Of a stretch of DNA of 6,500 nt, positions 1-5,967 are shown one piece after another. Below the pieces are notes generated by a model. The model did no database searches. It was not told where the DNA came from and saw nothing but the letters and a program-made list of their open reading frames with translations. Made by a program: the position numbers and the translations under genes. Source of the stretch: Methylococcales bacterium (GTDB taxonomy: Bacteria > Pseudomonadota > Gammaproteobacteria > Methylococcales > Methylomonadaceae); assembly GCA_023134955.1 (NCBI GenBank), contig JAGLUC010000091.1:1-6500 (forward strand). Reading direction: 5' to 3'. The stretch's first letter is position 1, and every line of letters starts with the position of its first letter.

Positions 1-1
1 C

Positions 2-679
2 ACGCTGGAGCCGTGGGAACGAGAAAAAGCTATGGGAGCGAATGGCTATCAAAATGGTTTTGAATTAAGTTTATTGCCAGAGCGATTAACCCAACCGATT
101 AAGCGTAAAAAGCCTACTACGTATTTTGTTAATTCAATGAGTGATTTTTTTCATGAAGAAATCCCTTTTTCATTTATTGATAAGGTCTTTGGAGTCATTA
201 GACAAACTCCACAGCATCGGTATCAAATATTAACTAAACGAGAAAACCAACTTTCAGCATATTTTAAAAATAGAAGTGTGCCTGATAATGTTTGGCTAGG
301 TGTTAGTGTTGAGAATGTTAAAGAGGGTCTACCTCGCATAGAAATTCTGAAAAAAATACCTGCCAAAATTCGCTTTTTATCTATTGAGCCATTATTGGAG
401 GATTTGGGGGAAGTTGATTTTGCTGATATTCATTGGGTAATTGTTGGGGGTGAAAGTGGAAGTAAAGCACGTCTTATGAAAGAGCAATGGGTATTAAATA
501 TCCAATCACAATGTGATGAGCAAAATATAGCTTTCTTTTTCAAACAATGGGGTACTTGGGGTGCTGATGGCGTTAAACGAAATAAACATAAAAATGGTAA
601 ATTGCTTAACAATAAAATTTTTCATACTTATCCTAAGATTCTGAATGTAGGTGATGGAGTTAGCTCCTACCCATGCTAA
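2..679 (+). CDS. Phage Gp37/Gp68 (DUF5131) family protein, 5' end missing
   Basis: The frame is open from base 2 with no stop before the window edge, so the gene starts outside. The first in-window ATG (base 32) is probably internal, because family members have an N-terminal three-cysteine motif (GC..SPGC..CYA type) ahead of the region seen here. About 225 residues are visible. Recognised family blocks are FVNSMSDFFHE, QILTKR, VWLGVSVEN, IRFLSIEPLLEDLG, HWVIVGGESG and FFFKQWGTWG. From family knowledge, the cysteine motif has been taken to suggest a metal or radical-SAM-like site, and the genes often lie beside a 'three-Cys-motif partner' (TcmP) gene in phage and accessory regions. No biochemical role can be given from this sequence. 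The decisive cysteines are not in the window, so I cannot tell whether the gene is intact. No convincing terminator follows the TAA. Confidence 0.8.
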   Translation, partial: TLEPWEREKAMGANGYQNGFELSLLPERLTQPIKRKKPTTYFVNSMSDFFHEEIPFSFIDKVFGVIRQTPQHRYQILTKRENQLSAYFKNRSVPDNVWLGVSVENVKEGLPRIEILKKIPAKIRFLSIEPLLEDLGEVDFADIHWVIVGGESGSKARLMKEQWVLNIQSQCDEQNIAFFFKQWGTWGADGVKRNKHKNGKLLNNKIFHTYPKILNVGDGVSSYPC

Positions 680-728
680 TGAATAAGCAAATAACGGTAA
701 AATAATACCTAACTATTACCCTAGTTTA

Positions 729-748
729 AACCCTTGAACCCTTGAACC
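729..748. repeat. Short 8-bp tandem repeat
   Basis: The unit CCTTGAAC is repeated perfectly, and period-8 identity holds over 20 bases (about 2.5 copies). It lies about 50 bp after the Gp37/Gp68 gene. Each copy contains TTGAAC, which resembles a -35 box. The copy at 742-747 has ATTAAT 17 bp downstream (765-770), a weak -10 match, so it could belong to a promoter for the small broken gene at 857. This is only suggestive. Confidence 0.6.
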
Positions 749-844
749 AATAAAGTCGGACTCGATTAATTTTACCTTCATGCAGATTAAACTGTAACAC
801 TACGAAATCACTCATCATTAAAGCTTATACCATTAATAAATTTT

Positions 845-850
845 AAGGAG
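845..850 (+). promoter_or_regulatory. Strong ribosome binding site for the broken small gene
   Basis: AAGGAG lies 6 bases before the ATG at 857 and is the best Shine-Dalgarno match I see in the window. It supports 857 as a genuine former start codon even though the frame stops after 16 codons. Confidence 0.6.
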
Positions 851-856
851 TTATCG

Positions 857-963
857 ATGAAAACAGCTAGCGAAATACAACTAGACATTGAATCACTCCC
901 TCAGTAAGAATACTTAAACTTGTTAAATGGTTTTATGAACAAGACTGGAAAGCGTGGGAATGA
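857..963 (+). pseudogene. Remnant of a small antitoxin-like gene
   Basis: From ATG 857 the sequence reads MKTASEIQLDIESLPQ and then hits TAA at 905-907. Reading on gives EYLNLL. A one-base shift at about 926-928 then restores WFYEQDWKAWE before TGA TAA at 961-966. Joined, these pieces look like the first 35 or so residues of a family of about 70-residue proteins (MKTA.EI..IE.LP..EY..L..WF.E.DW..WD type) that I recall as antitoxin partners of RelE/ParE-like toxins. The gene therefore seems inactivated by an in-frame stop, a one-base deletion and loss of its C-terminal half. No toxin gene follows; a palindromic element begins at 975. Family assignment is by recall only. The alternative is a genuine 16-codon leader, which would not explain the coherent protein sequence after the stop. 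Confidence 0.5.
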
Positions 964-974
964 TAAACACCTTA

Positions 975-1051
975 TGTAGGATGGGCAAAGGGCTTTTTCA
1001 GTGCCCATCAATTCCAAATGATGGGCACGCTATCGCTTTACCCATCCTACA
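975..1051. repeat. 77-bp nested palindrome, MITE/REP-like element
   Basis: The outer arms are 975-990 (TGTAGGATGGGCAAAG) and 1036-1051, 16 bases complementary with one mismatch (986/1040). The inner arms are 1001-1010 (GTGCCCATCA) and 1019-1028, complementary over all 10 bases, enclosing a short loop. Unpaired bulges of 10 and 7 bases separate the two stems. Similar GTAGG-TGGGCA-type nested palindromes are, to my recollection, dispersed in many copies in methanotroph and other gammaproteobacterial genomes. That makes a non-autonomous mobile repeat likely. I see no clear target duplication. In RNA it would fold into a long hairpin and may reduce read-through between the left-hand accessory region and pqqD. 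Confidence 0.75.
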
Positions 1052-1088
1052 AAACTACCCTTCTTATAATTTATCCTTTGTTTAGTCA

Positions 1089-1117
1089 TTTATATCCTAA
1101 ACAATATGGCATATACT
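1089..1117 (+). promoter_or_regulatory. Candidate sigma-70 promoter for pqqDE
   Basis: TTTATA (1089-1094, 4 of 6 to the -35 consensus) is followed 17 bp later by TATACT (1112-1117, 5 of 6 to the -10 consensus), 34 bp before the pqqD start. An inverted repeat GTTTAG (1080-1085) / CTAAAC (1097-1102) overlaps it and could be an operator. In AT-rich DNA such matches arise by chance. The main argument is position, because pqqD is the first gene after a palindromic element and needs a promoter nearby. Confidence 0.3.
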
Positions 1118-1151
1118 TGAGCTATAAAGAACAAATGGTCAAAATATCAAT

Positions 1152-1424
1152 ATGACAATAAACCCTGAGTTAACTATCAGCTTTTCTCCTATGCACCGTT
1201 TACAATGGGAAGAGGCTCAACAAAAAGATGTTATCCTTTACCCTGAGGGCATGGTTGAGTTAAACCAAAGCTCGGCTGAAATATTAAAACATTGCGATGG
1301 CTCACGCACTTTAGATCAAATTGTCACTGCTTTAGAAGAAAAATTTTCTACCAGTGGTTTAAAAAATGATATTAGTAGCTTCTTAGAGGATGCATTAAAA
1401 AATGGCTGGATCGAACAACCCTAA
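1152..1424 (+). CDS. pqqD: PQQ biosynthesis peptide chaperone PqqD
   Basis: PqqD is the RiPP recognition element of pyrroloquinoline quinone synthesis. It binds the precursor peptide PqqA and presents it to the radical SAM enzyme PqqE in the cytoplasm. The 90-residue length is normal. The conserved core is plain: RLQWEEAQ (16-23), YPEGMVELN (30-38), SAEILKHCDGSRT (41-53) and a final FLEDALKNGW (78-87). The ATG at 1152 places the RLQWEEAQ block at a normal distance from the start, but no good Shine-Dalgarno sequence precedes it. The nearby ATG at 1135 is in another frame. The gene overlaps pqqE by 23 bp, which suggests translational coupling. Unusually, it is the first gene of its group: pqqC, which often precedes pqqD or is fused to it, is not upstream here. 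Confidence 0.95.
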   Translation: MTINPELTISFSPMHRLQWEEAQQKDVILYPEGMVELNQSSAEILKHCDGSRTLDQIVTALEEKFSTSGLKNDISSFLEDALKNGWIEQP

Positions 1425-2532
1425 AACTATCACCCCTCCTCGCTGGTTACTGGCAGAGCTTACTTATAAATGTCCGCTGCAATGTCCTTATTGCTCCAAT
1501 CCTTTGGACTACACTAAACACAGTAATGAACTAAGTACAGAAGACTGGAAACGTGTTTTAAGCCAGGCTAGAAAAATGGGAGCCGTTCAGCTTGGCTTTT
1601 CGGGTGGCGAGCCTTTAACTCGACAAGACCTGCCTGAGTTATGTGCGCATGCTCGGCAACTGGGCTATTATTCCAATCTTATTACTTCTGGCTATGGTTT
1701 AACGGAAGAAAAAATCATTCAGTTAAAAGCCGCTGGGTTAGACCATATTCAGGTCAGTATTCAAGCAAGCACTCAAGAACTGAATGACCATTTGGCAGGT
1801 ACAGAATCGTATCAAACTAAAAAGGAAGTAGCCCATTTAGTCAAAAAACATGGCTACCCCATGGTGCTATGTGTGGTGATACACAGAGAAAATATTCACC
1901 AAATGCCCGAAATATTAGCCATGGCTGAAGAGCTAGGCGCAGATTATTTAGAATTGGCCAATACTCAGTATTATGGCTGGGCACATGAAAACAGGGATTT
2001 ATTACTGCCCACTAAGGAACAGTTTGAAGAGGCAGAAGCAATAGCTCAGGCTTATAAGAAAAAAGTCGAAGGGAAAATGAAGATTTATTACGTTATCCCT
2101 GATTTTTATGAAGACCGCCCTAAAGCCTGTATGAATGGCTGGGGAACCACCTTTTTAACCATTGCACCTGATGGTGTGGCATTACCTTGTCATTCTGCTC
2201 GTGATTTGCCGGGTTTAGATTGTCCCAATGTAACTGACTTCAGTATTGAGCAGATATGGAATGAATCCAAGGCATTCAATTTCTTTCGTGGCAACGACTG
2301 GATGAAAGAGCCTTGTCATAGCTGTGATGAAAAAGAAAAAGATATGGGCGGTTGCCGCTGTCAGGCATATATGCTGACTGGCGATATGTACAGCACTGAC
2401 CCTGTCTGTAGTAAATCACCCGATCGTCATGTGGTAAAAGAAGCTTTAGATTCTGCGAGAAAAAGTGCTTTGTCTGATGACGAACAGCCTTTAATTTTTC
2501 GGAACAGTAAAAATTCTAAAAAATATTCATAA
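1402..2532 (+). CDS. pqqE: PqqA peptide cyclase, radical SAM/SPASM enzyme PqqE
   Basis: PqqE uses S-adenosylmethionine and iron-sulfur clusters to cross-link the Glu and Tyr side chains of PqqA, the first chemical step to PQQ. The 376 residues match the family length. The radical SAM motif is C24-x3-C28-x2-C31 (CPLQCPYC), followed by the SAM-binding GGEP at 68-71. The C-terminal SPASM region carries C243, C263, C305, C308, C318, C320 and C336, plus D314. With a constant offset of 5, these align with the ligands I recall for Methylorubrum extorquens PqqE, including the unusual aspartate ligand of the second auxiliary cluster. All cluster ligands are therefore present and the enzyme should be active. 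The start lies inside pqqD, with AGAGGA at 1385-1390, 11 bases ahead. The tail PLIFRNS is family-like. An 83-bp gap separates it from dsbD, and I see no clear terminator there. Confidence 0.96.
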   Translation: MAGSNNPKTITPPRWLLAELTYKCPLQCPYCSNPLDYTKHSNELSTEDWKRVLSQARKMGAVQLGFSGGEPLTRQDLPELCAHARQLGYYSNLITSGYGLTEEKIIQLKAAGLDHIQVSIQASTQELNDHLAGTESYQTKKEVAHLVKKHGYPMVLCVVIHRENIHQMPEILAMAEELGADYLELANTQYYGWAHENRDLLLPTKEQFEEAEAIAQAYKKKVEGKMKIYYVIPDFYEDRPKACMNGWGTTFLTIAPDGVALPCHSARDLPGLDCPNVTDFSIEQIWNESKAFNFFRGNDWMKEPCHSCDEKEKDMGGCRCQAYMLTGDMYSTDPVCSKSPDRHVVKEALDSARKSALSDDEQPLIFRNSKNSKKYS

Positions 2533-2615
2533 TCTATTTATTTCATGCTGATTCTGCGTTGAACTTCCTTAAACAACTACTTTCTTTTTTGAGCTTACTG
2601 GTACTGGATTAAGTC

Positions 2616-4838
2616 ATGCCCTTTATTAAATCAATATTATTTTGTTTTTTTATATTCTTTATACAAGCATCATATGCTTTAGAATCTAACGAGTTATTAC
2701 CTTCGGAGCAGGCATTTAAAGTCTCTGCTAAAGTGATTTCTAAAGACCTGCTTGAAGTTTCATGGTCTATCGCTGATGGTTACTATTTGTATCAAAATAA
2801 AATAAGCGTCACGGCGCAATCAGACGATATTGTATTAGACCAGCCTAAAATGCCAGAAGGGCAAACCAAGAATGATGAATTTTTTGGTGATGTTGTTATT
2901 TATCGAGAGCAACTTAATCTATCTGTCCCTATCATTAATGATAAATCTTTAAGCAGCTTAAAAGTACTGGTTAAATATCAAGGCTGTGCCGATATTGGGG
3001 TTTGCTATCCTCCACAAAAGAAAATTTTTAACCTAAAATTACCACAACCCGTCACAACAAAAAATGCTAACCCAGTAAAACAGCTAGTCAACAGTTTTAA
3101 AAATCTTACCCTTTTTCAGCAAGAGCAATTACTACCTGCCGAACAAGCCTTCCAGTTTTTTGCAACGGTCAAAGATGCTAATACCCTACATGTTAACTGG
3201 CTTATTGCTGAGGGTTACTATTTATATAGAGACAAAATCAGGCTTTCTTTAACTAAAACTAATAACAGCACAGTTCAATTAGCTGATATTAATATTCCTC
3301 AGGGCTCTCCTTATCATGATGAAGCTTTTGGACAGGTGCAAATTTTTCATCATGAATTAAGTTTTGATGTGCCTCTTATTCGTACAGAACTAGCGGCTCA
3401 AAGCATTAAACTTTTAGCTAAATACCAAGGTTGTGCAGACCGAGGTGTTTGCTATCCACCCATGGAAAGCGAAATAGACCTGCAACTACCTGAATCTAAT
3501 CAACTACAAGTTCAAACTAGTACTACACTAACAAACACCAGAAAATTATCAGAGCAAGACCAGATTTTTCTATCATTAAAGAACGATTCTTTAATTCTGA
3601 CTCTAGTTAGTTTTTTTGGCTTCGGGCTATTATTAGCCTTTACTCCCTGCATCTTTCCAATGATCCCAATTTTATCAGGTATTATTGTTGGTCAAGGCAA
3701 GTCTGTCACCACCAAAACTGCTTTTTTACTATCACTTTGTTACGTAACTGCTTCAGCATTAACCTATACCGTTTTTGGCATTTTAGCTGCCTTATTTGGC
3801 AGTAATTTACAAACCACTTTTCAAGAGCCGTGGATTATTGCGCTCTTTAGTAGTATCTTTATTCTATTGTCGTTATCCATGTTTGGTTTTTACAACCTTG
3901 AGCTTCCCAAGTTCATTCAAGCAAAAATACATGATTCTAGCGACAAACACAGAGATGGTTCTTATATTGGTGCAGCCATTATGGGTGCACTATCTTCATT
4001 AATTATCGGCCCTTGTGTTGCTGCACCTCTTGCTGGCGCATTAATCTATATTGGACAAACAGGCGATGTCATCCTGGGTGGTTCCGCTTTATTTGTGATG
4101 GGCTTTGCCATGGGCTCTCCTCTTTTAGTGCTAGGCGCATCAGCTGGCTCCTTATTACCCAAAGCAGGTCATTGGTTAAATTCAACCAAAGCGATTTTTG
4201 GCGTAATCATGCTCGCGGTTTCTGTGTGGATGTTAGATAGAATATTGCCCACCCCAATAACCCTACTTCTTAGTGCTAGCTTACTAATCATTCCCGCCAT
4301 TTATTTACGCGCCCTAGATCCACTACCTGAACAGATTTCGGGTTGGTATAAATTGTGGAAAGGTTTAGGTGTATTGATGCTGGTTTATGGCATATTACTA
4401 CTAATCGGTTTAAGCATGGGTAACACTAACCCATTACAACCTTTGAAAGGCTTAGGCAGTATCGAACGAGAACAAGGCATTGTCTTTCGACAAGTATCTT
4501 CAATCGCTGAGCTTGAAAATGTACTTGATCAAGCCAGTACTAATAATCAATGGGTAATGTTAGATTTTTATGCCGATTGGTGTATTTCCTGCAAAGAAAT
4601 GGAAGCCTATACCTTTAGTGATAAACAAGTACAACAAAAACTCGCCAAATTTATCTTGATTCAAGCAGATGTCACTAAAAACTCAGCAGATGATAAAGCA
4701 CTACTCAAACGCTTTAATCTAATTGGTCCGCCAGCCATTCTGTTTTTTGCTCCAGACAAACTGGAAAGAAAAGCCTCCAGAGTCATTGGCTATCAAAATA
4801 GCGAAACTTTTCTAGTTAATATAAGCCAACTGCAATGA
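2616..4838 (+). CDS. dsbD: Thiol:disulfide interchange protein DsbD with duplicated N-terminal domain
   Basis: DsbD takes electrons from cytoplasmic thioredoxin and passes them across the inner membrane to periplasmic thiol proteins (DsbC, CcmG-like). Order of parts: signal peptide 1-21 (cleavage after SYA); first periplasmic alpha domain about 26-142, with active-site C124 and C130 (GCADIGVCYPP); second alpha domain about 173-292, with C273 and C279 (GCADRGVCYPP); membrane beta domain about 325-600, with roughly eight helices and redox cysteines C345 (TPCIFP) and C467 (GPCVAAP); periplasmic thioredoxin-like gamma domain about 625-740, with C656-IS-C659. E. coli DsbD has a single alpha domain and about 565 residues, so the 740 here is explained by the duplication. 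A stop lies directly upstream in frame (2610-2612), making 2616 the first possible start, although its ribosome site is weak. The gene overlaps the next thioredoxin gene by 4 bp, so the two are probably coupled. Confidence 0.95.
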   Translation: MPFIKSILFCFFIFFIQASYALESNELLPSEQAFKVSAKVISKDLLEVSWSIADGYYLYQNKISVTAQSDDIVLDQPKMPEGQTKNDEFFGDVVIYREQLNLSVPIINDKSLSSLKVLVKYQGCADIGVCYPPQKKIFNLKLPQPVTTKNANPVKQLVNSFKNLTLFQQEQLLPAEQAFQFFATVKDANTLHVNWLIAEGYYLYRDKIRLSLTKTNNSTVQLADINIPQGSPYHDEAFGQVQIFHHELSFDVPLIRTELAAQSIKLLAKYQGCADRGVCYPPMESEIDLQLPESNQLQVQTSTTLTNTRKLSEQDQIFLSLKNDSLILTLVSFFGFGLLLAFTPCIFPMIPILSGIIVGQGKSVTTKTAFLLSLCYVTASALTYTVFGILAALFGSNLQTTFQEPWIIALFSSIFILLSLSMFGFYNLELPKFIQAKIHDSSDKHRDGSYIGAAIMGALSSLIIGPCVAAPLAGALIYIGQTGDVILGGSALFVMGFAMGSPLLVLGASAGSLLPKAGHWLNSTKAIFGVIMLAVSVWMLDRILPTPITLLLSASLLIIPAIYLRALDPLPEQISGWYKLWKGLGVLMLVYGILLLIGLSMGNTNPLQPLKGLGSIEREQGIVFRQVSSIAELENVLDQASTNNQWVMLDFYADWCISCKEMEAYTFSDKQVQQKLAKFILIQADVTKNSADDKALLKRFNLIGPPAILFFAPDKLERKASRVIGYQNSETFLVNISQLQ

Positions 4839-5362
4839 AAATGACTAAAAACAGCCTTTTTATTATTTTGGCATGCACTATTGCCTTAGCATCCGGGCTA
4901 TTTGTGCAAAAGTTATCTAATACGCCTGTAGAAGAAAAAAACAATATTGCTGATTTTAAAATTAGCTTGCCAGATGTAACAGGCAAGCAGCGAGATATAA
5001 CAGAATGGAAAAACAAAATACTGATTATCAATTTTTGGGCGACCTGGTGTCCGCCTTGCCTTAAAGAAATTCCTGAGTTTATTAAATTACAACAGCAATT
5101 TAATCATAAAAACATACAATTTATTGGTATTGCCATAGACAATCAACAAGCAGTTAAACAATATCTTGCCACTATTGACATTAATTACCCTATATTAATT
5201 GGCGGAACTAATGCCATTGATTTATCCCACCAGTTAGGCAACGTAATTGATGCAGTACCTTATACCCTAATTGTCAATCAACAAGGTGATATTATCCATC
5301 GACAACCTGGGGAGCTTAGTCAAAGCAAAATATTAGACATTATTACTCCATTATTTAAATAG
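4835..5362 (+). CDS. Membrane-anchored TlpA/CcmG-like thioredoxin
   Basis: This is a periplasmic thiol:disulfide protein of the TlpA/ResA/CcmG group, 175 residues. One N-terminal hydrophobic segment (about 7-25) anchors it in the inner membrane. C14 has a poor lipobox and is followed by more hydrophobic residues, so a plain membrane anchor is likelier than a lipoprotein. The redox motif is WCPPC (C72, C75) in NFWATWCPPC, and the cis-proline loop is AVPYT (P142). It starts in an ATGA overlap with the dsbD stop; a second ATG two codons on (4841) is also possible. Translation coupled to dsbD suggests that DsbD reduces it. By family knowledge it may then reduce apocytochrome c or another periplasmic disulfide. 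Whether it is CcmG itself cannot be decided, because no other ccm gene is in view. Its stop codon lies inside a 16-bp tandem repeat. Confidence 0.88.
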   Translation: MKMTKNSLFIILACTIALASGLFVQKLSNTPVEEKNNIADFKISLPDVTGKQRDITEWKNKILIINFWATWCPPCLKEIPEFIKLQQQFNHKNIQFIGIAIDNQQAVKQYLATIDINYPILIGGTNAIDLSHQLGNVIDAVPYTLIVNQQGDIIHRQPGELSQSKILDIITPLFK

Positions 5363-5394
5363 CAGGTATTTTAAATAGCGCGTATTTTAAACAG
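5355..5394. repeat. 16-bp tandem repeat over the thioredoxin gene's 3' end
   Basis: Units are 5355-5370 (TTAAATAGCAGGTATT), 5371-5386 (TTAAATAGCGCGTATT, two differences) and a partial third, 5387-5394 (TTAAACAG). The first unit contains the TAG stop of the upstream gene (5360-5362), and the same TAG recurs in the second unit. The second unit with its flank is also a weak near-palindrome (TTAAATA / TATTTTAA around GCGCG), but it lacks the stem strength and T-tract of a terminator. Confidence 0.7.
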
Positions 5395-5397
5395 TGA

Positions 5398-5417
5398 ATA
5401 AAATCACATAAAATCAC
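5398..5417. repeat. Perfect 10-bp tandem repeat
   Basis: ATAAAATCAC occurs twice head to tail with no mismatch, 3 bp after the 16-bp repeat ends and 99 bp before aroQ. It may be replication-slippage debris or a repeated protein-binding site; nothing in the sequence decides between these. Confidence 0.7.
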
Positions 5418-5455
5418 CCCATTTTGTCGCTATTTGATGATAAGTAACATATATC

Positions 5456-5484
5456 TGGACAAAACTGTATAAATTAGGCAGAAT
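5456..5484 (+). promoter_or_regulatory. Candidate promoter for aroQ-accB-accC
   Basis: TGGACA (5456-5461, 5 of 6 to the -35 consensus) is followed 17 bp later by CAGAAT (5479-5484, 4 of 6 to the -10 consensus), 32 bp before the aroQ start. The 154-bp gap after the thioredoxin gene, the longest on the right side of the window, fits a new transcription unit starting here. The match is by eye only and the region is AT-rich. Confidence 0.35.
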
Positions 5485-5516
5485 TAGCAGCTTAAATATT
5501 TCTGACACAATTTTAA

Positions 5517-5963
5517 ATGGCAAAAATTACTATACTCAATGGTCCCAACCTTAATTTACTGGGTGTTAGAGAGCCAGATCATTATGGTAATATAACCTTG
5601 CAAGCCATTGAAAATTCTGTCAAATTAAAAGCAAAAAGCCTTAATCACCAACTGGAGTTTCACCAATCCAATGCAGAACATGAAATTGTTGAGATGATTC
5701 ATCTTGCTTTTCAAAACGGGGTTGAATTTATCATCATTAATCCTGCTGCTTTTACCCATACCAGTGTTGCTATTCGCGATGCATTACTTGCGACTAAAAT
5801 ACCTTTTATAGAAGTTCACTTATCAAATGTTCATGCTCGTGAAGACTTCAGGTCTCACTCTTATTTCTCAGATATTGCCATCGGTGTTATTTGTGGATTA
5901 GGAGCAAGTTGTTATGAACTGGCTTTACAGGCTGCTCACCAGATATTATCAAAGAGAAACTAA
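5517..5963 (+). CDS. aroQ: Type II 3-dehydroquinate dehydratase
   Basis: AroQ catalyses trans-dehydration of 3-dehydroquinate to 3-dehydroshikimate, the third step of the shikimate pathway, as a cytoplasmic dodecamer. The 148-residue length is typical. The opening ILNGPNLNLLGVREPDHYG (6-24) carries the family's R18 and catalytic Y23. The block IINPAAFTHTSVAIRDAL supplies N75 and H81. EVHLSNVHAREDFR supplies catalytic H101, plus N104 and R112. All expected active-site residues are present. The ATG at 5517 gives the canonical N-terminus, although I see no clear Shine-Dalgarno sequence, only AT-rich leader. Four bases separate its stop from accB, and accC follows, an order common in gammaproteobacteria. 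The three are very probably co-transcribed. Confidence 0.97.
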   Translation: MAKITILNGPNLNLLGVREPDHYGNITLQAIENSVKLKAKSLNHQLEFHQSNAEHEIVEMIHLAFQNGVEFIIINPAAFTHTSVAIRDALLATKIPFIEVHLSNVHAREDFRSHSYFSDIAIGVICGLGASCYELALQAAHQILSKRN

Positions 5964-5967
5964 AACC

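Noticed and set aside
430..612. Minus-strand open frame of 60 codons inside the Gp37/Gp68 gene
   Set aside because: It lies wholly within a well-supported gene on the other strand, has no family-like motifs and no visible ribosome site.
696..720. GGTAA / TTACC inverted repeat after the Gp37/Gp68 gene, as a terminator
   Set aside because: The stem is only 5 bp, the loop is 15 bases, and no T-tract follows.
975..1051. CRISPR-like repeat
   Set aside because: There is one palindromic unit only, with no regularly spaced repeats or spacers.
2559..2612. Hydrophobic open stretch TTG to TAA just before dsbD, possible leader peptide
   Set aside because: It has no ATG, no ribosome site and only 17 codons. 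Low-complexity T-rich DNA readily encodes Leu and Phe runs.
3796..4240. Two plus-strand open frames (3796-4002 and 4013-4240) inside dsbD
   Set aside because: They are out-of-frame shadows of the DsbD membrane domain, whose own frame carries conserved helices and cysteines.
4816..5031. Minus-strand open frame of 71 codons across the dsbD-thioredoxin junction
   Set aside because: It opposes two overlapping conserved genes and has no recognisable protein features.
5371..5390. Near-palindrome after the thioredoxin gene, as a terminator
   Set aside because: The stem is imperfect and AT-rich with no terminal T-tract; it is better explained as part of the 16-bp tandem repeat.
5914..5967. Upstream extension of accB by 18 codons
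   Set aside because: It lies inside aroQ, is not like AccB N-termini, and the ATG at 5968 begins the canonical sequence right after the aroQ stop.
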